Source: Nitrospirota bacterium (GTDB lineage: Bacteria; Nitrospirota; Thermodesulfovibrionia; Thermodesulfovibrionales; JdFR-88). Taken from it: 64,000 bases of DNA. Both the position numbers and the translations under genes were made by a program. The notes beneath the pieces are model-generated. The model was not told the DNA's origin and made no database searches. It was given only the letters and a program-made list of their open reading frames with translations. The stretch is taken from NCBI GenBank assembly GCA_021789215.1, contig JAJYJS010000007.1:29612-93611 (forward strand). The letters run 5' to 3'. Shown here piece after piece: positions 21,601 to 29,570 of this stretch (positions within the stretch are counted from its first letter, which is position 1; each line of letters opens with the position of its first letter).

Positions 21601-24600
21601 GCCCCGCCGCCGCTGGCATTTATGGTATTGGCTTGTATGTGGCCGTCGGCCCCGCTGGTGCTGATGGTTACCGTGCCGCCGATGCCGCCATGCCCGCCAC
21701 TCGAGTTTGCTCTGCCACCCTTCGCGGATACATTATCGGCAATTATGCCGGACCCTGGGCCGCTTGTGTTGATCGTCACCGTGCCGCCGGTGCCGCCCTG
21801 CCCGCTCGTACCGTTCGCCGTTCCGCCGTTGGCATTTATGTTGCCGGTAACGTATATGGGCGAACTGGGCGCATAATTCATCCCGCCGTCAGAGGTTACG
21901 CCGGTCTTTATCGTGACTTCGCCGCCGTTGCCGCCGTTAAGACCTTTGCCGCCGTTGGCGTTTATGCTGCCGCTAACGTCTATTTGCGCCCCCGCGCCGC
22001 CGGTGGTTATCGTGACGTCGCCGCCGTTTCCGCCATTGCTGCCGAGGTTGCTGGCGCCGTTGGCGTCCAGCGTGCCCGCCATGGTTATGGAGCCGCCGGG
22101 GTTGCCGTTCACCGTGGATATCGTTATATTGCCCGCGTTCGCACCAGGTGTGGAGGAGCCGGTTTCTATTCCGCTGGTTGCGTCTATATACACGGTGCTT
22201 GCCTCTATGTCCGCGTTGCCGCCGTTTGTGGTTATGCGGCCGCCAAGTGCCATACCCTTCAGCAGGACCTCACCTTTAAGGGCCGTGAGGTCCGCGTCTC
22301 CGCCGTAGGTGCGGACGGAAGAGTCCTCCAGGGTAATGCCGCCGTTATCGGAGGTTAGCCATGCGTGATAGCCGCTGTTTGCGCTGACCAGGCTGCCGAT
22401 CAGCGTTATGCCGCCAGCCGCGTGAAGCTCCACGTTGCCGCCCGTGTTGAAAGTGCCGATGCTGCTGCTATCGTCAAGGGAGATGGCGCCATTCTTCGAA
22501 TCCACTGTTATATTGCCGCCGCCGTAGGTGCCGATAGAGCCGTTCTCGGGGAGCGCTTTCGTGTTGGTGAGGATGACGTCTCCGTTGTCCGTTGTGACGT
22601 TTATCGAGCCGCCGCCGGTCGTCTGTATGAAGCTCCCGTCCAGGGTGATATTGCCGTTCAGGGCCTCAAGGACCACATCGCCCGAGGCATTAAGGTTGTT
22701 AATTGGATCGATATTGAAGCCCGTGCCGTCCACGAAGTCCACGGTCCCGACAGCGCCCTCAAGCGTGGCGACGGCGTTGTCCGGATTGGTAAGCGTGAAC
22801 TGGCCGCCCGCGCCTTTGAGGTCCAGGAGGTCGGTAACGATATACCCGTCAGGCAGGGTCTCGCTGGCCGCGCCGCTTGTGGTGATGGTCACGCTGCCGG
22901 ATGCACCGTTTTTGCCGGGCGTAGAGCCCACGCCGTGCATGGCCGATATTGCGCCTTTGATGTTCACGGATGAGGAAGGGTCGCCGGTTGCCGTGGTTAT
23001 TCTGATGGCGCCGCCGTTGCCGCCAATTATGCCCGAACCGCCGTTGGCGTCGATAACGTTTACGGTTATGGAGGAACCCGTGCCTTTTGTGGTCAGGCCC
23101 ACGTTGCCTGCGTTCCCGCCGCCAAGGCCCGAGCCGCCATCGGTATCTATTACGCCGCCGGTAAGGTCTATGTTCGCATCCGGGTTATTGGTCTTTATCG
23201 AGACATCGCCGCCGTTTCCGCCGATAAAGCCATTCTGCCCGTGGGCATCCAGCCCGCCCGCGATGCTCACCGTTCCGCCGGAGTTGATGGTGATATTGCC
23301 CGCGCTCGCGCCCGGAGTCGGCACCCAGTTGGAGGCGCCAGAGGTCTGCATCCTGGCAGTATCTATACCACTTCCGGCGTCTATGCTGACGCCTTTGCCG
23401 CCCGCGTTGAGATATATGTCCCCGGTTGGGCCGAACGCGACTATGTTATTGCCAGCGCCGGTAAGCGAAATGCCGCCATTTAGCGCGTTAAGGGTGACGT
23501 CCCCGCCGCCCAGCGTGCCCACGCCCGCCGCGCCGGAAAGGCCGATATTGCCGTTATCAGAGGTGAGCGTGACGGCGCCGCCGCCAAGTGTGCCCACGGT
23601 CCTGTAAGTGCCCATTATCTGCGGACCCATGCCGCCGGTGAGGGTGATATCGCCGTCTGCCGCCGACCCTTCAGCATGAAGGTCTATGTAGCCGGTCCCT
23701 GCCGCCTCGATGCCGCTGTCTGTGACGGATATCCCCCCAGTCGCCGCCGTAACGGTTATGTTGCCCGCTCCGGTCGTCGCGATAAAACTTCCGCCGGTGA
23801 GGGTGATATCGCCGGTTACGGCCTCAAGGGTTATATCACCGGTAGCGATAAGCTCCGGAGAGACGCTGAAGCCGTTTCCGTCCACGAAGTCCACACTGCC
23901 GATGGGGATGTTATTGTTGCTGATGTCCAGGTTGGCCCCGCCCTCAATCGCGGCCACCGTGTTGAGCGGGTTGGTAAGCGTGAACTGGCCGCCCGCGCCC
24001 TCCAAATCCAGAATATCCGTGGTGATAGTGCCGCTTGCGCCCTCGGTTGCCGTGCCGCTCGTGGTGAGGGTCACGCTGCCGCCCGCGCCGTTTGTGCTGT
24101 GCAAAGCCGCTATCGTACCATTTAAGGTTATGGCCGAGGCGGGGTCGCTTGTTGCCGTCTTCAGTGTGACCGTGCCGCCCGCGCCGCCTGTAACGCTGCC
24201 GTATTCGCCATCGGCGTTTATGGAACCGCCTGTTATCGTGGAGCCGGTTCCGGATGTTTCTATGTCCACGCCGCCGCCGCTGCCGCCTGCGCCGGGAGCA
24301 TAATGGCTGCCGATGCCGCCTTGCACGTTTATGCTCTCGAAGGTTATATCGGAGCTGGTCCCATGCGTAAAGATCCTCACCGTGCCACCCTTGCCGCCCG
24401 TGCCGCCGGTAGGAGCGCTGCCGCCTTTAGCGGATATGGCCCCGGCTGTCTGGGCTATATTTGCGCTCACGCCGGTAGTCTCTATGTCGATAGTTCCGCC
24501 GGTGCCGCCGTTCCAGCCCGCATGGCCGTTGGCGTTAAGCGTCCCGCTTATCGTTATCGCGCCGGGTGTCGCACCAGCATCCGTGTATATCGATATGTTG

Positions 24601-27600
24601 CCGCCCTTTTGGCCCGCGGCCGTCCCGTAGGTGTTTATGCCGCCCACGGTCAGGTTGCCATTATTCGTGAAGGTCACGGAACCGATGGGGGTATTGGGGA
24701 TGGTGGTCCCGCCCTCTATCGTGCCGACTTCGTTATTCACAAAACTGCCCAAAGTCCCCAGGTTGAACGTGCCGCCCGCGCCTTCCAGGTCCAGGAGGCC
24801 AGCCGTTATGACGCCCGCGCCCGTCTCGCTCACCGTGCCGGAGGATGTGAGTGTCACGGTGCCCGTGCCGCCCGCATTCAGGCTGTTGCCGATGGTGATG
24901 CCCGCAGGGCCGACCAGACTTATCGTGCCGTCCGCACCTGTTGCAAGCCCTGATCCGCCGTAAGCATATATCCAACCGTTCGTGGTGATGCTGCCGCCGG
25001 AAGTTATCGATACCTTGTTAGCCGCACCGCCCGCTCCGTTTGTCCCGGTTGCCCAGCCGCCGGAGCCGCCAACTACGGAGATATCTCCGTCAACATTTAT
25101 CTGCGAGGACGCGCCGGTTGTCTGCAAGGTAACTTGGCCGGCGTTTCCGCCCAGCCCGCCATTGCCGCCTGCGCCGCCCGCGCCGTAACCAGGTGCGCCA
25201 CCGCCATTGCCGCCAGTGCCGCCAGTGCCGCCATTGCCGCCAGTAGCGTATAAATTGCCTATGCTTATAATTGCGTTGTCGCCGGTTGCGGTTATGAGAA
25301 CATTTGCGCCCGCGCCGCCCTGGCCGCCTTCACCGCCCTGGCCGCCGGCCCCACCCCAGGTAAAGCCCGGTCCGCCTGCGCCGCCTGCGCCGCCTGCGCC
25401 GCCGTCGGCCTCTACCTGCCCGACATATATCGTGGAGTTATGACCTCCGGAGGTTATCTGAACGGTCACATCGCCGCCATTGCCGCCAACACCCCCGGCA
25501 CCACCAGCTCCGCCCCCGTGCGTGCCAGAGAAAGCTAATCCAGTTCCGCCCATGCCGCCCGCGCCGCCCTGGCCGCCTTCACCGCCCCACGTGTTTATGA
25601 GGCCCGTGGATATGGACGCACCGCTGGTGGTTATATTCACCGTACCACCCGCGCCGCCCACGCCGCCGACACCACCGGCACCGCCTGCGCCGTCATAACT
25701 GAAGCCCGCGGTTATGGCGCCCGCGCCGCCCTGGCCGCCCGCGCCGCCAGTACCGCCTGCCGAGTCTATGGGGTCGGTAATGGTTATTGACGCGTTGGAG
25801 CCGGCCGTGCTTATAGTGACGTCGCCGCCTTTGCCGCCAACGCCGCCGGCACCACCAGCTCCGCCCCCGCCGCCTGCCGACACGACGCCGCTCGCACCCG
25901 CGCCGCCCGTGTGGGCCGCGCCGCCGTTTGTTTGTATGACGCCGCCGGAGATGTTTATCGCAGCGTCCGGCCCCTGTGTGCTTATCATGATATTTCCGCC
26001 GTTGCCACCGTTGATGTATGAGGCGGACCCTGCCTGGCCGTTTGCGTACAGGTTGCCGCCTATGGTTATGGCGCCCGCGCCCGCCGCTGTGGAGGTGGTC
26101 TTCAGGGTTATGTCCCCGCCCGAGTCTCCGGGATTGATCCCGACTGTGGATATGTTGCCGCTTATCGTAAGGCCAGTGTTCGCCGTGAGGTCCACATAGC
26201 CGCCAGCGCCGCCATTCGTGCTGATGGTTTCCCCGAATAGCAGGGTGATACCGCCGTTTACCGAGGTGAGGTCCACGGGACCAACGGAAGCGATGCCATC
26301 CACCGCCAGATTGCCGCTGTCCGTGAAGCTCACGCTGCCGATTGGTCCACCAAGGCCGCCTTCAAGCGTGTTTACAGCGTTATTCGCGTTGGTGAGATTG
26401 AACGTGCCGCCTTCCAGATCAAGGATATTGGCCGTTATCGGGGCCATCTGGCTGACATAGGAGCCTTCTATTTCCGCAATGACCCCCGGCGCAAGCCCGG
26501 AAAGGTCCAGCGCGCTGTCAATGTTTACCACACCGTTGGCGTTGCCGAGCACCAGAGCCAAGGTTGGATCAACCAGGGTCAAATTGGCAGCGGGCACGCA
26601 TAGGTCGCCCGCGGCGCAGATTGTCCCCGCGGCCACCATGTCCATGCCGGTCCCCGGCGCCGCCGGACCTATGGTTACTACGCTGCCCAACACCCGGCCG
26701 CCGATGGTTATCGTGCCGTCCGCACCGCCTAAAAGGCTGATGTAATTATCGACGCCCGGAACAAGTCCCGTCCCGCCCAGAGCCGTGAGCCTGCCGGTGG
26801 TGTTTATGCTGGAGCCCGCGCCAGGGGCGCTCAAGGTTATGCTTCCGCCTGTGCCGCCTGCGAAACCGGAGCCGCCGGAGGCGTTTATCGAACCGACCGT
26901 TATCGAGGCGTCCTGGCCGCCCGTGGTTATGCCGACCGTCCCGCCTGTGCCGCCTGCGAAACCGGAGCCGCCGGAGGCGTTTATCGAGCCGACCGTTATC
27001 GAGGCGTTGTCGCCGCTTGTGCTGATGGTGACAGCGCCGCCCTTACCGCCGCCGCTGGTAAGGCTATTTGCCCCGTGGGCGTCCAGTGCGCCCTGTATGT
27101 TCACCTTGCCGTTGCCGCCGTTGATGATTATACCGCCCGCGTCCACGCCGGAACCGCCGGTGACGTAGGTGTTTATGTTGCTTACACTGTCCCCGGTTAC
27201 GCCGGTTACCGCCGCGATATCGACCGCGCCGCCGTCCGTGCTGATGGTGCTGCCGGTAAGGCTGACGCTGCCTCCCGCCAATCCATAATTGGAGACATCC
27301 ACATAGCCGCCGTTTGTGCTGATAATGCTGTGATTGAGCTGCACGTCGCCGCTGCCCCCGAAACCCGCATTCAGTCTTATATTGAGCGGCCCCGCCCCGG
27401 GCGTCGACTTTATGTTGCCGTTCAGGTAAATGGTGTTGTCCGCATTGAGCGTAAGGGCGACGGGAGTAAGGCCCGAGTCCGTGATGCTGTAGCCCGGCTC
27501 CAGAGTGATATCGCCGTTCTGAGCGCCAGTCCCGCTGGTTGTAATGGTCAGGTTCGTGCCAGCGCTGAGAGTCTGGCTGATCTGCGACGCGGTGATGGTG

Positions 27601-29114
27601 ACAGTCCCGGTGTTGCTCGGATACCAGTTCTGGCTTATTGCGTTGCCAGTTGTTGAATAGTTAGCATTGCCCGTGGTGGAGCCGCCGATCTTGACGTTCC
27701 ATGGGTCCAGGAGCCATACGCCCGCCTTGCCGGCCGGGGCGCCAAGGTTGACAGTCGCGCCCTGCACGTTAAGCTCATGCCCGGAAGTCTCCACAAAGCC
27801 GCCGTCGCCGCCCTGCGCCCCGCCCGTGGCCTCTATCGCGCCGTGGAACTGCGTGTAATCGTTGGACCAGAGGACGACGTTTCCGCCGTTGCCGCTGGTA
27901 ATAGCGTCCGCATTCAGTGTGACATTCTTGCCGCCATATACCGCGCTTGCGTCCGCCGCGCCGCCAATGCTCGCGCCGTGCTCGCCGCCGCCTATATAGA
28001 TGTTTCCGCCGCCCGCGTCGCCGGAGACGTCAAGATGGGCGTTACCGAAAAGCCCGATCTCGTCGCCCGTAAGCTCTATCGTGCCGCCCGTCTGCCCAGC
28101 GCCCTTGCCGCTGGCATCGAGGACGCCGGAGTTGGCCACAACCCCGTGGCTTCCGCCGGAAAGGACAATCTGCCCGTCCTGCGAGCCCAGGGTGGCCGCC
28201 TCTATGATGCCGGAGTTGTTCACGACCGAGGAAAGCAGCGTGTTGGCGGCGTCCGCCGACAGGAGCACCGTGCCGCCGTCCGCTTTTATCGTGCCCGTGT
28301 TGCTCACCACCGAGCTTATCGGCTTGCCGTCCGGCCCGGTGACTTCCGAAGCCGTCTGGCCGGAGACCTGGTACGTGATGAGCCCGTCGCCGAAGAAGTC
28401 CACAGTGAAGGAATTGCCGGAGGCAAGGGCCACCTTGCCCAGGTTGGCCACTATCAGCCCCTGGTTGCTCACGGCCGGGGCAACGAGGAAGACAAACCCG
28501 TTATCGGCCACTTTTATCTGGCCCTGGTTTATTACATAAGAGGAGTTTTTCAGGGGGTCCTGATTAAAGATGTATTTGCCCTGCATGAAGTCGCTGTCTT
28601 TTATGTTAAAGGTGCTGGCGAGCAGTCCGGCCACGTCCACCTTCGACGCCGGGCCGAAGACCACGCCATTGGGGTTGATTATAAAGACCCGCCCGTTGGC
28701 GACGAGCTGGCCCATGATGGAGGAGGGGTCCGCACCGGTCACCCGGTTCAAGATCACGGAGGATGCGCCGGGCTGGAGATATTTTACAAGCTCGTTTACG
28801 TTTATGCTGTACCCGTTCCAGTTTATTATGGCGCGGTCCGTGGACTGCGTTATCTGCATCTGCGTGGAGCTTAACTGCGAGATCGCGGCGCCGCCCGCCG
28901 CAACCTGGCCGCCCGTGGGCAACGCCCAGGCGCGGCCCGTGGCCAGGGCCGACGTCAATATGGCCCCCGTGGCCGCCGCGGTGGCAATCCTCCTTATCTC
29001 GCCGCTGTCGTAGAGCACCCGCTCCGGAAAGCTAAGATAAATGCTGCCGCTTGCAATCCTCCGTACCCTCTGCTTTTTCAACCCCGTTTTATTCCTTCTC
29101 TTAATCTTGAACAT
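12666..29114 (-). CDS. Giant glycine-rich filamentous-haemagglutinin-type exoprotein (TpsA)
   Basis: A 5482-residue predicted two-partner-secretion exoprotein. A long basic N-terminal region precedes a hydrophobic signal segment (TAAATGAILTSALATGRAWA, ending near residue 64). The TPS domain follows, with AIINWNGYSINVNELVKYLQ and NPNGVVFGPASKVDVAGLLA. The remainder is a repetitive beta-helix-like array of roughly 36-residue units containing GGxVTISTSG, a short variable stretch and xANGG. Some stretches are extremely glycine-rich (GGAGGQGGAGG). About every 300-500 residues a longer module carries DLEGAGG, an aliphatic stretch and IGSVDFVDG. Only three Cys are evident, none C-terminal. The last ~100 residues (HHQSNLFYYDRHMLGYNPIG, GENWLYTVPGEGERLWRIQG) are non-repetitive. 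The ATG at 29114, with GAGGGGAG upstream, is preferred over frame extensions to 29210. It overlaps the TPR gene stop by 14 bp. A role in adhesion or biofilm is inferred. Confidence 0.9.
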   Translation of the reverse strand: MFKIKRRNKTGLKKQRVRRIASGSIYLSFPERVLYDSGEIRRIATAAATGAILTSALATGRAWALPTGGQVAAGGAAISQLSSTQMQITQSTDRAIINWNGYSINVNELVKYLQPGASSVILNRVTGADPSSIMGQLVANGRVFIINPNGVVFGPASKVDVAGLLASTFNIKDSDFMQGKYIFNQDPLKNSSYVINQGQIKVADNGFVFLVAPAVSNQGLIVANLGKVALASGNSFTVDFFGDGLITYQVSGQTASEVTGPDGKPISSVVSNTGTIKADGGTVLLSADAANTLLSSVVNNSGIIEAATLGSQDGQIVLSGGSHGVVANSGVLDASGKGAGQTGGTIELTGDEIGLFGNAHLDVSGDAGGGNIYIGGGEHGASIGGAADASAVYGGKNVTLNADAITSGNGGNVVLWSNDYTQFHGAIEATGGAQGGDGGFVETSGHELNVQGATVNLGAPAGKAGVWLLDPWNVKIGGSTTGNANYSTTGNAISQNWYPSNTGTVTITASQISQTLSAGTNLTITTSGTGAQNGDITLEPGYSITDSGLTPVALTLNADNTIYLNGNIKSTPGAGPLNIRLNAGFGGSGDVQLNHSIISTNGGYVDVSNYGLAGGSVSLTGSTISTDGGAVDIAAVTGVTGDSVSNINTYVTGGSGVDAGGIIINGGNGKVNIQGALDAHGANSLTSGGGKGGAVTISTSGDNASITVGSINASGGSGFAGGTGGTVGITTGGQDASITVGSINASGGSGFAGGTGGSITLSAPGAGSSINTTGRLTALGGTGLVPGVDNYISLLGGADGTITIGGRVLGSVVTIGPAAPGTGMDMVAAGTICAAGDLCVPAANLTLVDPTLALVLGNANGVVNIDSALDLSGLAPGVIAEIEGSYVSQMAPITANILDLEGGTFNLTNANNAVNTLEGGLGGPIGSVSFTDSGNLAVDGIASVGPVDLTSVNGGITLLFGETISTNGGAGGYVDLTANTGLTISGNISTVGINPGDSGGDITLKTTSTAAGAGAITIGGNLYANGQAGSASYINGGNGGNIMISTQGPDAAINISGGVIQTNGGAAHTGGAGASGVVSAGGGGGAGGAGGVGGKGGDVTISTAGSNASITITDPIDSAGGTGGAGGQGGAGAITAGFSYDGAGGAGGVGGVGGAGGTVNITTSGASISTGLINTWGGEGGQGGAGGMGGTGLAFSGTHGGGAGGAGGVGGNGGDVTVQITSGGHNSTIYVGQVEADGGAGGAGGAGGPGFTWGGAGGQGGEGGQGGAGANVLITATGDNAIISIGNLYATGGNGGTGGTGGNGGGAPGYGAGGAGGNGGLGGNAGQVTLQTTGASSQINVDGDISVVGGSGGWATGTNGAGGAANKVSITSGGSITTNGWIYAYGGSGLATGADGTISLVGPAGITIGNSLNAGGTGTVTLTSSGTVSETGAGVITAGLLDLEGAGGTFNLGTLGSFVNNEVGTIEGGTTIPNTPIGSVTFTNNGNLTVGGINTYGTAAGQKGGNISIYTDAGATPGAITISGTLNANGHAGWNGGTGGTIDIETTGVSANIAQTAGAISAKGGSAPTGGTGGKGGTVRIFTHGTSSDITFESINVQGGIGSHYAPGAGGSGGGVDIETSGTGSTITGGSINADGEYGSVTGGAGGTVTLKTATSDPASAITLNGTIAALHSTNGAGGSVTLTTSGTATEGASGTITTDILDLEGAGGQFTLTNPLNTVAAIEGGANLDISNNNIPIGSVDFVDGNGFSVSPELIATGDITLEAVTGDITLTGGSFIATTGAGNITVTAATGGISVTDSGIEAAGTGYIDLHAEGSAADGDITLTGGMGPQIMGTYRTVGTLGGGAVTLTSDNGNIGLSGAAGVGTLGGGDVTLNALNGGISLTGAGNNIVAFGPTGDIYLNAGGKGVSIDAGSGIDTARMQTSGASNWVPTPGASAGNITINSGGTVSIAGGLDAHGQNGFIGGNGGDVSIKTNNPDANIDLTGGVIDTDGGSGLGGGNAGNVGLTTKGTGSSITVNVIDANGGSGIIGGNGGAIRITTATGDPSSSVNIKGAISAMHGVGSTPGKNGASGSVTITTSGAASETLPDGYIVTDLLDLKGAGGQFTLTNPDNAVATLEGAVGTVDFVDGTGFNIDPINNLNASGDVVLEALNGNITLDGSFIQTTGGGSINVTTDNGDVILTNTKALPENGSIGTYGGGNITVDSKNGAISLDDSSSIGTFNTGGNVELHAAGGITLIGSLVSANSGYHAWLTSDNGGITLEDSSVRTYGGDADLTALKGEVLLKGMALGGRITTNGGNADIEASTVYIDATSGIETGSSTPGANAGNITISTVNGNPGGSITMAGTLDANGASNLGSNGGNGGDVTITTGGAGAQIDVSGSINANGGKGLNGGNGGEVTIKTGVTSDGGMNYAPSSPIYVTGNINANGGTANGTSGQGGTGGTVTINTSGPGSGIIADNVSAKGGRANSSGGHGGIGGTVTISTSGADGHIQANTINASGGGASGMGSYGGDGGKVTIKTGAYQDSQGVWHSTSNSGSITVDDITANGGAASGTDGIDGIGGTVTISTSGPGSDIIADYVSANGGSANWNGGQGGIGGTVTISTSGAGSGISAYYVSANGGSVVGSGGIGGDGGTVTISTSGDNSTIAAVEVYADGGYASSSGFKGGIGGHVSISTSGNGATIGAYGISVDGGNAGGISGIGGDAGSADNGGGINISTSGNGATITANNIDADGGNGGLQGGKGGSVSITTSGNGAGIKAGSSIAINANGGRASGSGSIGGDGGNVTISTSGISSGIIATDIRAEGSSAASGQGGKGGTVKIYTTGLNSVISANTVNANGGYGYTQGGNGGSISIYTTGNGAAITASGIHANGGGSSGPQATGQGGDGGKVTIYTTGGTASGAGAAIDVSNVSVDGGEMRGQSGKGGNAGGSTNGGGVYISTSGNKATITAIGITAEGGNANGTSGTGGKGGTIYIQTGVTSAKGAENGATGAWIHASTVSADGASATGVGGIAGSAGSITISTSGNYSNISANNVWAWGGGAGEYAVWGDGITGGDGGSVSITTGGSHAGIAATSVGAGGGSGLSTGGNAGIVTISSHGSFSGIVAKEIRDEPGRGATPGGSGAVSITTTGATSAPIAAHSVLAYGGRSSGGSYGPGDSVVLSTAGTKSDITAGNIWAEGSGGSVSITTDTSDIQITNSVTALGGGTGMVTLTTNGTASEIGSGFIQTDTLDLESYGGAATGGTFYLTGDNQVAVLEGGAGGGGPIGSVDFVDASALTIENVNLNGNDGGGNAANIDAVNQITLTGTVDSTASGAAVQITSDNAGITLQDANIHTNDGDVDLTALNGKVYLDYFLGAGSTITTNGGNVDIEAGTADVDAYSTINTGSTTAGNNAGNITISTVKGTTSGAITMAGTLEANGANNPEGNGGRGGDITITTGGAGANIAITGTVNSNGGSANGANVTGGNGGTIKIMTGVTADGGTNGATGANITATGINANGGWVTGTSATGGTGGTVIISTSGDNSTVSLNLSGLTGGNATGQNAQGGNGGTLTITTNGKGSGINNTYDIYAWGGNAAGTSAKAGNGGTFDLETHGLTAGISAGYMGLNGGFGFSGANGGDGGSITFNTTGPNSGIVAGYLNVAGGSAIEGAGDGGNGGTVSLSTGQAGSDININGPILANGGAGTAEGAGGFVDLTTTTSNINIGSTVSATGGSVTAGGSNPAGVVTITTSGTASETSSGVINANLLDLEGLNGTFILDTPGNQVNTLEGGIKGPVIGSVDFVDGIDLTVHDLYSAHAVNITGSGSITLPKGFTISTDGSTSGSVSLTAYQNITIGGAISTAGVGIGERGGDINLTTTRTDGTSEDHSAINISGSLNADGASGAFMGIPGGDGGTIIITTNGTYAGIDVQDGAEISANGGSGGYGGFFFGGSRAGGTGGIGGTVVIDAKGANSTINLESGSTINVNGGRGGAGGTGMAGDTGSNGNTGYAGGQGGTGGAVTITAEQGNSTITIGGMISADGGIGGAGGQGGAGGQGYSGNWNGSAYTTKGGTGGQGGQGGAGGQGGQGGIVTITAAQGSSSITIDGEIDANGGQGGVGGQGGQGGIGGSGTVAGAPGANGSAGIGGNGGIGGGVIIATSGSNASITLDGSINADGGSGVTGGIGGHVGVFSGISGGAGTSSLITAYNIAANGGNGVTGGHGGQITISTSGPNSGISAGSMSANGGNASGQGGDGGTITISTSGTGAWINTGDLYANGGAGVNGGTGGTVLIMTHGSTAGISADHVYADGGAASGQDGDGGQVSISTTGNSSTIAAGHIYADGGSGTSKAAGGNGGTVTITTTGLGSGIDVSYIGADARHGWSTSGGQGGNGGIVTISTSGSSSPITASKIYAYGGDASSGQGGDGGTITISTNGSSSDITINGPVVVNAGSGSTSGAGGFVNLTTTTSNINIGSTVSATGGSVTAGGSNPAGVVTITTNGIASEGPAGEMTGVINANLLDLEGADGQFILVNESNDVATLEGGLPVPIGSVDFVDGSGFDIKFHNLVATHDITLDAKTGDISLFFGGILTTGGGSIDVTTDEGGIYVLGGIVTENGGDVTVTAANDVTLSDQSFIGTANGGAVNVTANNGDITLTGSFIGTGGADDVTLTAGNGIYLYDDNDGTGSFVAALGGGSVYLTAKGSHGVTVDPNSVIAAIGGTISGSGWGLSAVAPIPGASGGNVTITSGGPVSIAGAIDVYGQDSGGIGPFIPEVNTGGNGGNVTITTTGTDSYVEVSGKIDAHGGAGGATTTVGEGGTVNYHGSQGGNVTISTSGPGAYIDVDNSNGDSGIDVSGGDGQNGLAGGHGGNVDISTSGTGSTIYVHYVKADGGDAHDAKAGDGGTINIGTTGVSSGISASAINAWGGFANTNPGSGGNINITATRNFSPITVSGVEACGEYAANYTNGVGGDGGSIYIATGGDDSSITVNGEIGAYGSSGSGIRGGDGGTVTIQTGGTSSGITINGDISAYGGSNWEGGYQTGGKGGKVTVKTTGDSSPITGDGNIYANGGTALFTGGDGGPVTISTSGKASDIDLGGEIHANGGSATGEGGTGGNGGSVSINATGSGSVVSLGSINAMGGSGSVANGYDGSVTIAASGITLNGDVYAGDITLAAGAPGTPMVIGDSGSGLYVSDSDLEYVHPTRSLTLGSKNTGAVTISAGTSDSLTNGYFYGLGTVKLTIEGASVDIASELSGPSGAQLTLKADGGMITSESKDDVVTAPGGLVLTAKSGIGQSTSYIYTETGTLGASTGTGGIYIHNNGDGTVDLTSVTTGSGDIILGADGGITLGTVDAEGGSVTLVAGGSILGADGNKVTATQGATLDALGGELGTAADPINVDVTGGYLSLYALDGGHLTGSAPYIYVLFNTEPTPGHHQSNLFYYDRHMLGYNPIGFLPDDAAGYLAIQEAMREMSGATSGENWLYTVPGEGERLWRIQGENQGY
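15671..15800. repeat. Internal 130-bp direct repeat in the exoprotein gene, copy A
   Basis: Identical to 17915-18044 except for one base (T here, C there, at position 112 of the repeat), in the same frame. It encodes the end of one beta-helix module (TTTSNINIGSTVSATGGSV and onward). Confidence 0.85.
17915..18044. repeat. Internal 130-bp direct repeat in the exoprotein gene, copy B
   Basis: Second copy of the repeat at 15671-15800, 2244 bp away (748 codons). Recombination between the copies would remove exactly one in-frame block. Confidence 0.85.
26845..27006. repeat. Tandem 96-bp duplication in the exoprotein gene
   Basis: A 66-base stretch at 26845-26910 recurs at 26941-27006 with one mismatch, giving a 96-nt period (32 codons). 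The protein repeats ITVGSINASGGSGFAGGTGG. Confidence 0.85.
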
Positions 29115-29568
29115 GACTCCCCTCTTTGGTTGCGCGGACATCCGCGTCCGCGCCAGTTTTATGAGGACGGCCGCAACCGCTGCCGCCAACACCCGCTTTC
29201 GCCCTCGCAAAGGTGTCGTTAAGCGCCATAAGCTCCTCCGCCTTGCTTTTATACAGCCTGGAGAGGTTCGCGTTCAGAAGCGCGGCCTCCATGCTCAGCT
29301 TCCCACAAACAGCCTCGGTCATCTCAAGCGCGGACAGGAGGCATGATTCCGCCTCATCCAGCTTGCCGTTTATCGTGAGGACAAACCCCAGATTATTGGC
29401 CGCGTTCACCGTCTTCCTGTGCTTCCTGCCGTATGCCTTCCTGCTCCATTCGAAAAGCTCCCTCGCGATCGAAAGCGCGTCGGCAGCCTTCTTCTCCTTT
29501 ACCAGGGCGGCGACCTGCCCGTTCATGGCGGCCCACTTTTCATCGTCCTTTTTGCTTAGTGAAAACAA
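29101..29568 (-). CDS. Small TPR (kinesin-light-chain-like) protein
   Basis: A 155-residue protein with about two to three helical tetratricopeptide-type repeats. ALSIARELFEWSRKAYGRKH and TVNAANNLGFVLTINGKLDE resemble kinesin-light-chain repeats. There is no signal peptide, so it is probably cytosolic. The start is TTG, with GGGAGGGG upstream inside the sapC 3' end. It sits two bases after sapC and its stop overlaps the exoprotein ATG, so all three genes are coupled. It may be a cytosolic chaperone or adaptor for the exoprotein. The C-terminal ~40 residues are low-complexity and unlike TPR. Confidence 0.75.
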   Translation of the reverse strand: MFSLSKKDDEKWAAMNGQVAALVKEKKAADALSIARELFEWSRKAYGRKHRKTVNAANNLGFVLTINGKLDEAESCLLSALEMTEAVCGKLSMEAALLNANLSRLYKSKAEELMALNDTFARAKAGVGGSGCGRPHKTGADADVRATKEGSHVQD

Positions 29569-29570
29569 GG

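Noticed and set aside
25100..26100. CRISPR-like regular repeats
   Set aside because: The periodic GCCGCC motifs are codon-level Gly repeats inside the exoprotein gene, not identical direct repeats with unique spacers.
12895..29346. Many long plus-strand open frames (up to 435 codons) across the exoprotein region
   Set aside because: They are antisense shadows of a GC-rich, repeat-coding gene; they have Ala/Pro/Val-rich low-complexity translations, no ribosome-binding sites and many mutual overlaps.
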